Source: Mycolicibacterium agri
GTDB taxonomy: Bacteria > Actinomycetota > Actinomycetes > Mycobacteriales > Mycobacteriaceae
Direction of reading: 5' to 3'
Assembly: GCF_002553505.1 (NCBI RefSeq)
Contig: NZ_PDCP01000053.1
Coordinates: 1 to 40,348 of the forward strand
Length of the DNA: 40,348 nucleotides
The notes beneath the pieces are model-generated. The model worked only from the letters and a program-made list of their open reading frames with translations. It made no database searches and was not told where the DNA came from. Positions within the stretch are counted from its first letter, which is position 1. Every line of letters starts with the position of its first letter. The translations under genes were made by a program, and so were the position numbers. Shown here piece by piece: positions 1 through 6,863 of this stretch.

Positions 1-143
1 CACCCCCACCGCCGACGCCCGTCGTCCAACCGCCCGAACCCAAGCCCGACCACAAGAAGCCCGAACACAAGAAGCCCGATCACAAGCCGGGCAAACCCGG
101 CAAGCCCGGCAGGGGCAACGGCCCCAAAGAACGAGGCGGCTGA
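1..143 (+). CDS. C-terminal tail of a Pro/Lys/His-rich protein (5' end outside window)
   Basis: The frame is open from the window edge to a TGA at 141-143 and gives about 46 residues. The tail is a low-complexity array: PPEPKP, then DHKKP and EHKKP units, then KPGKPGKPG. It is strongly basic and proline-rich, like the disordered tails of mycobacterial secreted or wall-associated proteins. No folded domain can be seen, so no function is assigned. The regular Pro/Lys codons and the clean stop before a convergent gene support it as coding. Confidence 0.6.
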   Translation, partial: PPPPTPVVQPPEPKPDHKKPEHKKPDHKPGKPGKPGRGNGPKERGG

Positions 144-161
144 GCAAAGGCGACTAGGCAC

Positions 162-467
162 TCAAGCCTTGCGCTTCAACACCCAGGCCGGAATCCAGTG
201 GGTGACCGATCGACGCTTCGGGCCGTACGCGATCGCATACGTCACCAGACCCCACCAATGGCCCTGCTCGCAGATGCCCCAGCAGGTGAGTTTGCCCTCG
301 ACCACCGAATGCATCTGCAGGCCGGCGGGGTTGTAACCGCCGCGGCTGTGCGGCTCACGCGGGAACAACGTTGCCAAATCGACAAGAACCGTTATCGGCG
401 GCTCGACTGGCCGAAATGCTTGTTGCACGGGCTGGCCGTTGTAGCCGATGGACTGGAACTCGCCCAC
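162..467 (-). CDS. Conserved hypothetical protein, about 101 aa
   Basis: A small soluble protein, rich in Trp, Gly and His in its second half (CWGICEQGHWWGLVTYAIAYG), ending in a basic KRKA tail. No signal peptide or known domain is recognised. I place the start at the GTG at 467, one codon after an ATG at 470, because a TATGAT -10 hexamer lies exactly six bases upstream of the GTG, as in mycobacterial leaderless genes. It is divergent from the PaiB-like gene. Function unknown. Confidence 0.7.
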   Translation of the reverse strand: MGEFQSIGYNGQPVQQAFRPVEPPITVLVDLATLFPREPHSRGGYNPAGLQMHSVVEGKLTCWGICEQGHWWGLVTYAIAYGPKRRSVTHWIPAWVLKRKA

Positions 468-473
468 CATTCG

Positions 474-479
474 ATCATA
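474..479 (-). promoter_or_regulatory. -10 element of a leaderless promoter (TATGAT)
   Basis: Read on the minus strand, TATGAT is followed by six bases and then the GTG at 467, giving TANNNT-N6-GTG. A candidate -10 for the divergent gene (TAGGCT, 493-498) sits only 13 bp away, so the two promoters are nearly back to back. Confidence 0.5.
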
Positions 480-506
480 CGTTCGAAGCGGCTAGGCTGG
501 AATCCG

Positions 507-1181
507 ATGTTCATTCCGCGTCAATTCGCCCTGACCGACGAGCAGACCGCCGAGGCGCTCGCCGGGGCGGAGTTCGCGCAGCTGGTCAGCAACACCGCGG
601 ACGGCTTGCTGGTGACGCCTCTGCCGATGATCTACGACGGCCACTCGCTGCTCGGCCACGTCTCGCGGGCCAACCCGCACTGGCACGCCGACGGTGCCGA
701 ATCCGTCGCGATCTTCACGGGCCCGCATACCTACATCTCGCCGAGCTTCTATCCCACGAAGGCAGAGACCGGCAAGGTCGTGCCCACGTGGAACTATGAA
801 GTTCTCAACGTCCACGGGCGACTCGTCATCCACGACGATCCCGACTGGCTGCTCAACCTGGTCACCATGTTGACCAACCGCCACGAAGCTGGCCGCGCCA
901 CGCCGTGGCAAGTGTCCGACGCTCCACCCGACTTCACCAACGCGCAACTGCGCGGCATCGTCGGCGTCGAACTCGTCATCGCCAAGGTCGAGGGCAAGGC
1001 GAAGATGTCGCAGAACCAACCCGACCGCAACCGCGACGGCGTCATCGCCGGCCTGCGACAGTCGGACGCGGCTCAGGATCGACTCGTCGCCGACCGCGTC
1101 GCGGCGTTCCGAGATGGCCTCCCAGGCGGCTACCGTGACGGCCTGCCCGACGGCAACACGAACGCGAACGGTCGCGGGTAA
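507..1181 (+). CDS. PaiB-like FMN-binding protein
   Basis: About 224 residues. It starts MFIPRQFALTD and contains the PaiB hallmarks: LLVTPLPMIYDG near residue 40, GHVSRANPHW near 60, FTGPHTYISPSFYPTK near 80 and VPTWNYEVLNVHG near 100. PaiB-family proteins have a split-barrel flavin-binding fold and are annotated as negative transcriptional regulators or flavin reductase-like proteins; the biochemical role is poorly known. The ATG at 507 agrees with the family N-terminus; upstream codons in the frame are not family-like. The last 25 residues repeat RDGLP and overlap the end of the convergent gene by 52 bp. Confidence 0.85.
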   Translation: MFIPRQFALTDEQTAEALAGAEFAQLVSNTADGLLVTPLPMIYDGHSLLGHVSRANPHWHADGAESVAIFTGPHTYISPSFYPTKAETGKVVPTWNYEVLNVHGRLVIHDDPDWLLNLVTMLTNRHEAGRATPWQVSDAPPDFTNAQLRGIVGVELVIAKVEGKAKMSQNQPDRNRDGVIAGLRQSDAAQDRLVADRVAAFRDGLPGGYRDGLPDGNTNANGRG

Positions 1182-1687
1182 CCCAACCCGGTCAGCCGCG
1201 ACTCCCGCACCGCGGCCACATCGGCAGGACGAACCTCACCCGACGTCGGCTCATAACACCGCAACGGCAACTCCAGCCCGCGCCCCGCGCGGGGCGACCG
1301 GTCGACGTCGACGATCAGCACCCAGTGCCGCGGAATGAACCGCCCGACGAGCATCGCGACGGGCCACCCCTCCGACACCGCATCCAACACATCGGTGAGC
1401 CGGTCCCGACGACCGCGGAACAGCCGCCAGCGATATCGCACACCCCGCATCTCGGTGCGCGTGGTCACCGCGCGGGCGATACCCATCGGGGTGGTGCCGA
1501 GCATCCGCGGCCAGACGCGGTTCACCTCGGCGTGGACTCGCGACTGCTCGTCGTCGAACCAGCTGCTGGGCGAATCGGTCAGTCGCGCACGATAGGCCGG
1601 GTCCAGCAGCGCCCCCGCCACCACAGCCACGCTCGGACCGCACGTGGTCGAGTCGCGCTGCCGCAGCCGCATTCGCGCAATCTTCAC
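1130..1687 (-). CDS. Conserved hypothetical, possible C39-like cysteine hydrolase
   Basis: About 185 residues. Three motifs follow the order of a papain-like/C39_2 fold: Cys in DSTTCGPSVAVVAG near the N-terminus, His in PRHWVLIVDVD, then a polar turn CYEPTSGEVR. That spacing suggests an intact Cys-His-Asn/Asp site, but the overall match is weak and activity is inferred. There is no signal peptide, so it should be cytoplasmic. I chose the GTG at 1687 because AGAAGG lies at good distance upstream; a longer GTG start at 1708 is possible. The 3' end overlaps the convergent PaiB-like gene by 52 bp. Confidence 0.65.
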   Translation of the reverse strand: MKIARMRLRQRDSTTCGPSVAVVAGALLDPAYRARLTDSPSSWFDDEQSRVHAEVNRVWPRMLGTTPMGIARAVTTRTEMRGVRYRWRLFRGRRDRLTDVLDAVSEGWPVAMLVGRFIPRHWVLIVDVDRSPRAGRGLELPLRCYEPTSGEVRPADVAAVRESRLTGLGYPRPFAFVLPSGRPSR

Positions 1688-1773
1688 CCGACGCCTTCTT
1701 CCGCCCACCGTGGATTTTCGACGATCACGGGGTACCCGACACCGTAATCGGACGGAAGGCGGCGGGCGGACTC

Positions 1774-3168
1774 ATGGGCTTCGATCTGACTCCTACTGGT
1801 GCACAACACGATCTCGCGCGCCGCACGCACGAGTTCTCCGAATCGGTGATCCGCCCGGCGGCCGCCGACTACGACGCCCGCCAGGAGTTCCCCTGGCCGG
1901 TCCTCGAGGAAGCCGCCACCCGCGGCTTCTACAGCCCGTTGTTTTACCGCGACCTGATCGGCGACCCCACCGGGCTGTCGCTGCCGATGTTCATGGAGGA
2001 ATTGTTCTGGGGCTGCGCCGGCATCGGGTTGGCAATCGTGATGCCCGCTCTGGCGTTGTCGGCCATCGGCCAGGCCGCCTCGCCCGAGCAGATGCTGCAG
2101 TGGGCGCCCGAGTGCTTCGGCACCCCCGGCGACCTCAAGCTCGCCGCGCTGGCCATCTCCGAACCCGAGGGCGGTAGCGACGTTCGCAACCTGCGCACGC
2201 GCGCCAAGCGCGACGGCACCGGGCCCGACGCCGACTGGATCATCGACGGCCACAAGATGTGGATCGGCAACGGCGGCATCGCCAATGTGCACGTGGTCAA
2301 CGCGGTCGTCGACGAAGAGCTCGGCCACCGCGGGCAGGCCCTCTTCATCGTCCCCGGCGGTACGCCCGGCCTCGAGATGGTCCGCAAGCTCGACAAACTC
2401 GGCTGCCGCGCCTCCCACACCGCCGAACTGAAATTCAACGCGGTCCGCGTGCCCGCCGAGAACCTGCTCGGCGGCCAGGAAAAACTCGAATACAAGCTGG
2501 CCCGCGCCCGCGAGGCGGTCGAGGGCGGACGCCGCTCCGGCTCCGCCACGCTGGGCACGTTCGAGCAGACCCGGCCAATGGTGGCCGCACAAGCGCTCGG
2601 AATCGCAAGAGCCGCATTGGAATACGCCACCGAATACGCCAACCGTCGGGAGGCGTTCGGCGCGCCGATCATCGACAACCAAGGCGTGTCCTTCCCGCTC
2701 GCCGACTTGGCCACCGCGATCGACGCCGCCCGGCTGCTGACGTGGCGCGCCTCGTGGATGGCCGCCTCAGGCATACCGATGGAGCGCGGCGAGGGATCGA
2801 TGTCGAAGCTCGCCGCCAGCGAGGTCGCGGTGCGCACCACCGAACGCGCCATCCAGACGATGGGCGGCTGGGGATACATCAAGGACCATCCGGTGGAGAA
2901 GTGGTACCGAGATGCCAAGCTGTACACCATCTTTGAGGGAACCAGCGAAATCCAGCGGATCGTCATCTCCAACGCACTCGGCGCGGCCGACGGCAGACCC
3001 CCGCTGCACGTCGACCTCGAACCAACCGGCGGTCCGCTGAACCGGATGTTCGGCCGCGGCACACCGGCGCGCACGCAGGTGTCCAACACCCTGCTCGGCA
3101 TGCGCGACCGTGTACCCCAGCCGGTCATGCAGCTCGCAATGAAGGTACTCAAGCCACCGAAGAAATAG
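1774..3168 (+). CDS. Acyl-CoA dehydrogenase (FadE family)
   Basis: A FAD-dependent acyl-CoA dehydrogenase of 464 residues that introduces the alpha-beta double bond in beta-oxidation, cytoplasmic. The N-terminal helical domain runs to about residue 120. The mid-domain signature LAISEPEGGSDVRNLRTRA follows, then the C-terminal helical domain with QTMGGWGYIKDHPVEKWYRD. The catalytic base is in IFEGTSEIQ (Glu388). A tail of about 55 residues after the core ends in a basic KPPKK. The length is somewhat above the usual 380-400 and the substrate is unknown. M. tuberculosis has many fadE paralogues, so no symbol is given. Confidence 0.93.
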   Translation: MGFDLTPTGAQHDLARRTHEFSESVIRPAAADYDARQEFPWPVLEEAATRGFYSPLFYRDLIGDPTGLSLPMFMEELFWGCAGIGLAIVMPALALSAIGQAASPEQMLQWAPECFGTPGDLKLAALAISEPEGGSDVRNLRTRAKRDGTGPDADWIIDGHKMWIGNGGIANVHVVNAVVDEELGHRGQALFIVPGGTPGLEMVRKLDKLGCRASHTAELKFNAVRVPAENLLGGQEKLEYKLARAREAVEGGRRSGSATLGTFEQTRPMVAAQALGIARAALEYATEYANRREAFGAPIIDNQGVSFPLADLATAIDAARLLTWRASWMAASGIPMERGEGSMSKLAASEVAVRTTERAIQTMGGWGYIKDHPVEKWYRDAKLYTIFEGTSEIQRIVISNALGAADGRPPLHVDLEPTGGPLNRMFGRGTPARTQVSNTLLGMRDRVPQPVMQLAMKVLKPPKK

Positions 3169-3180
3169 TGTCGCGAGAAG

Positions 3181-3186
3181 TAGGGT
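3181..3186 (+). promoter_or_regulatory. -10 element of a leaderless promoter (TAGGGT)
   Basis: TAGGGT, six bases, then the ATG at 3193, with no Shine-Dalgarno. This fits a mycobacterial leaderless start and gives the DUF427 gene its own promoter only 12 bp behind the acyl-CoA dehydrogenase stop. Confidence 0.55.
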
Positions 3187-3192
3187 CGCGGT

Positions 3193-4017
3193 ATGGCCGT
3201 CAAGATGATGGAGCTGCTGACCGGCGAGCTTGCGGCGCTGCGGTATCAGCCCACGGCCAAACGTGTCCGCGCCTTCCTTGCCGGCGAACCGGTGGCCGAC
3301 ACCACCGCGGCCCGGCTGGTCTGGGAACCGCGTCGCGTCGTCGCAATCTACGCGGTGCCCATCAATGCCCTCACCGCGCAGCTGTTGCCCGCAGGTGCGG
3401 AGTCCGGCGACGACGTCGACACCGGATACCGGCTGCCCGATATCAGCGAGCGCCCGGTGCTCGACCCGTCTGTGCCATTCGCCGTACATACCTGTCCCGG
3501 AACGGTTTACGACGTCATCGCCGGCGAGGACACGGCTGGGCGCGCGGCGTTCCGCCCCGACGACAGCGACCTCAACGACTATGTGATCCTCGACTTCGCC
3601 GCGTTCGAGTGGCGCGAGGAGGACGAGCCGATCGTCAGCCACCCGCACGACCCGTTCAGCCGCATCGACGTACGGCGCAGCCGCCGCCACGTCCGCATCG
3701 AGCACGAGGGCATGCTGTTGGCCGAATCGAAGCGGCCCATGCTGTTGTTCGAGACGCTGTTGCCGGTGCGCTATTACCTGCCCCGCGAAGACGTCGTCGT
3801 CCGGCTGGAACCGAGTGACAAAGTCAGCTACTGCGCCTACAAGGGCCGCGCGTCCTACTTCTCGGTGGTCGACGGCCCGCGCGACATCGCCTGGACCTAC
3901 CATGATCCGCTGCACGACGCCGAGCAGGTGCGCGACTGGATTTGCTTCTTCGACGAGCGACTCGACGTCGCCGTCGACGGCGAATACGTCGCCCGCTCGG
4001 TCACGCCATGGAGTTGA
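3193..4017 (+). CDS. DUF427 (NTP_transf_9-like) domain protein
   Basis: A 274-residue soluble protein made of two related halves. The second half (from about 150) is a typical DUF427 domain: RIEHEGMLLAESKRP, LLPVRYYLPREDV, YCAYKGRASYFSV, IAWTYHDPL and a closing FFDERLDVAVDGE. The first half shows degenerate versions of the same blocks (RVRAFLAGEPVADTTAARLVWEP, VPINAL). DUF427 is common in actinobacteria; a small-molecule-binding beta fold is known for the family but the reaction is not. The start is set by the leaderless TAGGGT promoter. Confidence 0.88.
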   Translation: MAVKMMELLTGELAALRYQPTAKRVRAFLAGEPVADTTAARLVWEPRRVVAIYAVPINALTAQLLPAGAESGDDVDTGYRLPDISERPVLDPSVPFAVHTCPGTVYDVIAGEDTAGRAAFRPDDSDLNDYVILDFAAFEWREEDEPIVSHPHDPFSRIDVRRSRRHVRIEHEGMLLAESKRPMLLFETLLPVRYYLPREDVVVRLEPSDKVSYCAYKGRASYFSVVDGPRDIAWTYHDPLHDAEQVRDWICFFDERLDVAVDGEYVARSVTPWS

Positions 4018-4094
4018 GCGCATCTCAAGTCGCCGCATGTTTCGTCTCCGCCGCAGCGGGCATGTTCACCGCGAGTAGAACATGAGGAGGGTCT

Positions 4095-5273
4095 ATGCGT
4101 GCGGTCACCTGGCAGGGGCGGAGAAACGTCACGGTCGAGGATGTGCCGGATCCGAGCATCAAGGAAGCCACCGACGCGATCATCAAGGTGACGAGCACCA
4201 ACATCTGCGGTTCCGATCTGCATCTCTACGAAGTGCTCGGCGCGTTCATGACGCCAGGTGATGTGCTTGGCCACGAAGCCATGGGCATCGTCGAAGCCGT
4301 CGGCAGGGAGGCTCGGGATCTGAAGGTCGGCGATCGCGTGGTGATCCCGTTCAACATCTCCTGCGGGCACTGCTTCATGTGCGGGCATGGCCTGCAAAGT
4401 CAGTGCGAGACAACGCAGAACCGCGACCAGGGCACCGGCGCAGCGCTGTTCGGCTATTCGAAGCTCTACGGCGAGGTGCCCGGCGGACAGGCCGAATACC
4501 TGCGCGTCCCGCAGGCGCAGTACACCCACATCAAGGTGCCTCATGAGGGTCCCGACGAACGCTACGTTTACCTGTCCGACGTGCTGCCCACGGCCTGGCA
4601 GGCGGTCGAGTACGCCAATGTGCCAAAGGGCGGAACGCTGGTGATTCTCGGGATGGGCCCGATCGGTTCGATGGCGTGCCGCGTCGCGCGTCACACGAAG
4701 GACTGCCGGGTGATCGGCGTGGACATGGTCCCGGACCGGGTGCAGCGCGCACGCGAAATGTGCAGCGACGTCATCGATATGAACCTCGACGACCCGGTTG
4801 AGGTCGTGCGGGAGGCCACCGAGGGACGCGGCGCCGACTCGGTGATCGACGCGGTCGGGATGGAGGCCCACGGTTCGCCCATCGCCGAAGCGGCGCAGAC
4901 CGCTGCGCAGTTCCTGCCGTCGTCGGTGGGCCGGGTAGTGATGAAGAACGCGGGCGTCGACCGGCTGGCCGCGTTCAACACCGCGATCGAAATCGTGCGC
5001 CGCGGCGGCACCATCTCGTTGTCCGGTGTCTACGGCGGCGCCGCCGATCCGATCAACATGATGAGGCTGTTCGACAAGCAGATCACGCTGCGGATGGGTC
5101 AGGCCAACGTCAAGCGCTGGGTGCCCGACATCATGCCGCTGCTGAACGACGAGGACCCGCTGGGCACCGAGTCGTTCGCCACCCACCGGCTGCCCCTGCA
5201 CGCCGCGCCCGACGCCTACGAGACCTTCCAGAAGAAGGCCGACGGCATGGTCAAGGTGGTACTCACGCCCTAA
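4095..5273 (+). CDS. Zinc-dependent alcohol/formaldehyde dehydrogenase-like MDR enzyme
   Basis: 392 residues, preceded by a strong AGGAGG ribosome site (4083-4088). The catalytic zinc ligands are Cys38 (NICGSD) and His60-Glu61 (GHEAMG); the structural zinc lobe is Cys90, Cys93, Cys96 and Cys104. The Rossmann motif GMGPIG begins near residue 186 and the second strand ends in Asp210 (VIGVD), which favours NAD over NADP. The long insert and the sequence around FGYSKLYGEVPGGQAEYLRVP resemble the glutathione-independent formaldehyde dehydrogenase branch. The physiological substrate is not determined by sequence. It reads in the same direction as the PLP enzyme that follows 39 bp later. Confidence 0.9.
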   Translation: MRAVTWQGRRNVTVEDVPDPSIKEATDAIIKVTSTNICGSDLHLYEVLGAFMTPGDVLGHEAMGIVEAVGREARDLKVGDRVVIPFNISCGHCFMCGHGLQSQCETTQNRDQGTGAALFGYSKLYGEVPGGQAEYLRVPQAQYTHIKVPHEGPDERYVYLSDVLPTAWQAVEYANVPKGGTLVILGMGPIGSMACRVARHTKDCRVIGVDMVPDRVQRAREMCSDVIDMNLDDPVEVVREATEGRGADSVIDAVGMEAHGSPIAEAAQTAAQFLPSSVGRVVMKNAGVDRLAAFNTAIEIVRRGGTISLSGVYGGAADPINMMRLFDKQITLRMGQANVKRWVPDIMPLLNDEDPLGTESFATHRLPLHAAPDAYETFQKKADGMVKVVLTP

Positions 5274-5312
5274 GGCCGGTTTGAACTTCGGCGCCCGGGT
5301 ACCCGATGAGTC

Positions 5313-6770
5313 ATGGACCAATCCGACGCGCCCCTGCTCGACGCGCTCGTGGAGTACCGCAAGGCCAACCGGTACGGGTTCACCCCGCCCGGGCACCGGC
5401 AGGGCCGCGGCACCGACGACCGCGTGTTGTCCGTCCTGGGACGCGAACCCTTCCACGACGATCTGCTCGCCAACGGCGGGCTCGACGACCGCCTCAGCAG
5501 CAACGGCTACCTCAAGCGGGCCGAAGACCTGATGGCCGAGGCGGTCGACGCGGAGGTGGCGTGGTTCTCCACGTGCGGCAGTTCGTTGTCGGTCAAGGCG
5601 GCCATGATGGCCGTGGCGGGCGGCGACGGCGGCCTTCTGGTCAGCCGAGACAGTCACAAATCGATCGTCGCCGGGCTCATCTTCTCCGGCGTCCAGCCGC
5701 GCTGGGTAACGCCGCGGTGGGACGCCGACCGGCACATCTCGCACCCGCCGTCGCCCGACGACGTCGACGAAGCGTTCGAGCGCAACCCCGACGCCGCAGG
5801 CGCGCTGATCGTCAGTCCCAGCCCGTACGGCACCTGCGCCGACCTCGAGGAGATCGCCGCGGTCTGCCATGACCGCGGCAAGCCGCTGATCGTCGACGAA
5901 GCGTGGGGCGCGCATCTGCCGTTCCACGCGGATCTGCCGACATGGGCGATGGACGCGGGTGCCGACGTCTGCGTGGTCAGCGTGCACAAGATGGGCGCAG
6001 GGTTCGAGCAAGGCTCGGTGTTTCACCTGCAGGGTGATCTCGTCGACCAGGATCGGCTGTCGGCGTGTGCCGATCTGCTGCAGACGACCAGCCCCAGCGT
6101 GCTGATGTATGCCGCGATGGACGGCTGGCGCCGCCAGATGGTGCAGCATGGCCACGAATTGCTCGGCTCCGCAATCGATCTCGCCAACCGTCTGCGCGAC
6201 GAGATCGAGACGATTCCTGACCTCGAGGTGCTCGACGACGAACTGATCGGGGTGCAGGCCAGCCACGATCTGGACTGCCTGCAGGTGTTGATGGACGTCT
6301 CGGCGACCGGCACCTCGGGCTACCAGGCCGCCGACTGGCTGCGTGAGCACAAGCAGGTCGACGTCGGCATGGCCGATCACCGCCGCATCCTGGCCACCAT
6401 GTCGTTCGCCGACGACCGGTCCACCGCCGAACGGCTGCTCGATGCGCTGCGCGGCTGGCGCGACGCGGTCGATGACTTCGACCCCGCCCCGCAGATCCGG
6501 CTGCCCGCGCCGGAGGAGATCGAACTCGAAACGGTGCAACTGCCCCGCGACGCGTTCTTCGGGCCGGTCGAGATGGTGCCCGCCGAGCAGGCGTGCGGAC
6601 GGATCGCCGCCGAGCAGATCACCCCCTACCCGCCGGGCATCCCCGCGGTCGTTCCCGGAGAGCGGCTCAGCGACGCCGTCATCGACTACCTGCGCACCGG
6701 CGTCGCCGCCGGGATGAATCTTCCCGACCCCGCCGACCCGTCACTGGGGCAGATCCGTGTGGTCGCCTGA
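5313..6770 (+). CDS. PLP-dependent Orn/Lys/Arg decarboxylase-type enzyme
   Basis: 485 residues in the aspartate-aminotransferase fold (group III decarboxylase-like). The N-terminus FTPPGHRQGRG is the family landmark. Phosphate and ring contacts are STCGSSLSVKAAM, SRDSHKS and IVDEAWGAH (Asp195, His201). The Schiff-base lysine is Lys226 in VSVHKMGAG. The small C-terminal domain carries CGRIAAEQITPYPPGIPAVVPGE, typical of the family. It could decarboxylate arginine, lysine or ornithine, or act as an aminotransferase-like relative. It is shorter than the inducible enterobacterial enzymes because it lacks the N-terminal receiver-like wing domain. Confidence 0.87.
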   Translation: MDQSDAPLLDALVEYRKANRYGFTPPGHRQGRGTDDRVLSVLGREPFHDDLLANGGLDDRLSSNGYLKRAEDLMAEAVDAEVAWFSTCGSSLSVKAAMMAVAGGDGGLLVSRDSHKSIVAGLIFSGVQPRWVTPRWDADRHISHPPSPDDVDEAFERNPDAAGALIVSPSPYGTCADLEEIAAVCHDRGKPLIVDEAWGAHLPFHADLPTWAMDAGADVCVVSVHKMGAGFEQGSVFHLQGDLVDQDRLSACADLLQTTSPSVLMYAAMDGWRRQMVQHGHELLGSAIDLANRLRDEIETIPDLEVLDDELIGVQASHDLDCLQVLMDVSATGTSGYQAADWLREHKQVDVGMADHRRILATMSFADDRSTAERLLDALRGWRDAVDDFDPAPQIRLPAPEEIELETVQLPRDAFFGPVEMVPAEQACGRIAAEQITPYPPGIPAVVPGERLSDAVIDYLRTGVAAGMNLPDPADPSLGQIRVVA

Positions 6771-6771
6771 C

Positions 6772-6789
6772 AACCCGGTACCGGGGGTT
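6772..6789. terminator. Inverted repeat after the decarboxylase gene, possible terminator
   Basis: The 12-bp self-complementary core CCCGGTACCGGG (6774-6785) has AA and TT flanks and starts four bases past the stop codon. There is no clear T-run, so it may equally be a protein site upstream of the next operon. Confidence 0.3.
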
Positions 6790-6863
6790 CCAAAAGGGGT
6801 TTCGGACCCGACCGATTTGGCAACATTACCGACGGGTAAGGAGTTCCCTTCGATACTCAGCAG

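Noticed and set aside
3897..6539. 880-codon minus-strand open frame
   Set aside because: It lies antisense to the dehydrogenase and PLP-enzyme genes, has Arg/His/Val-rich shadow composition and no domain; such frames are common in high-GC DNA.
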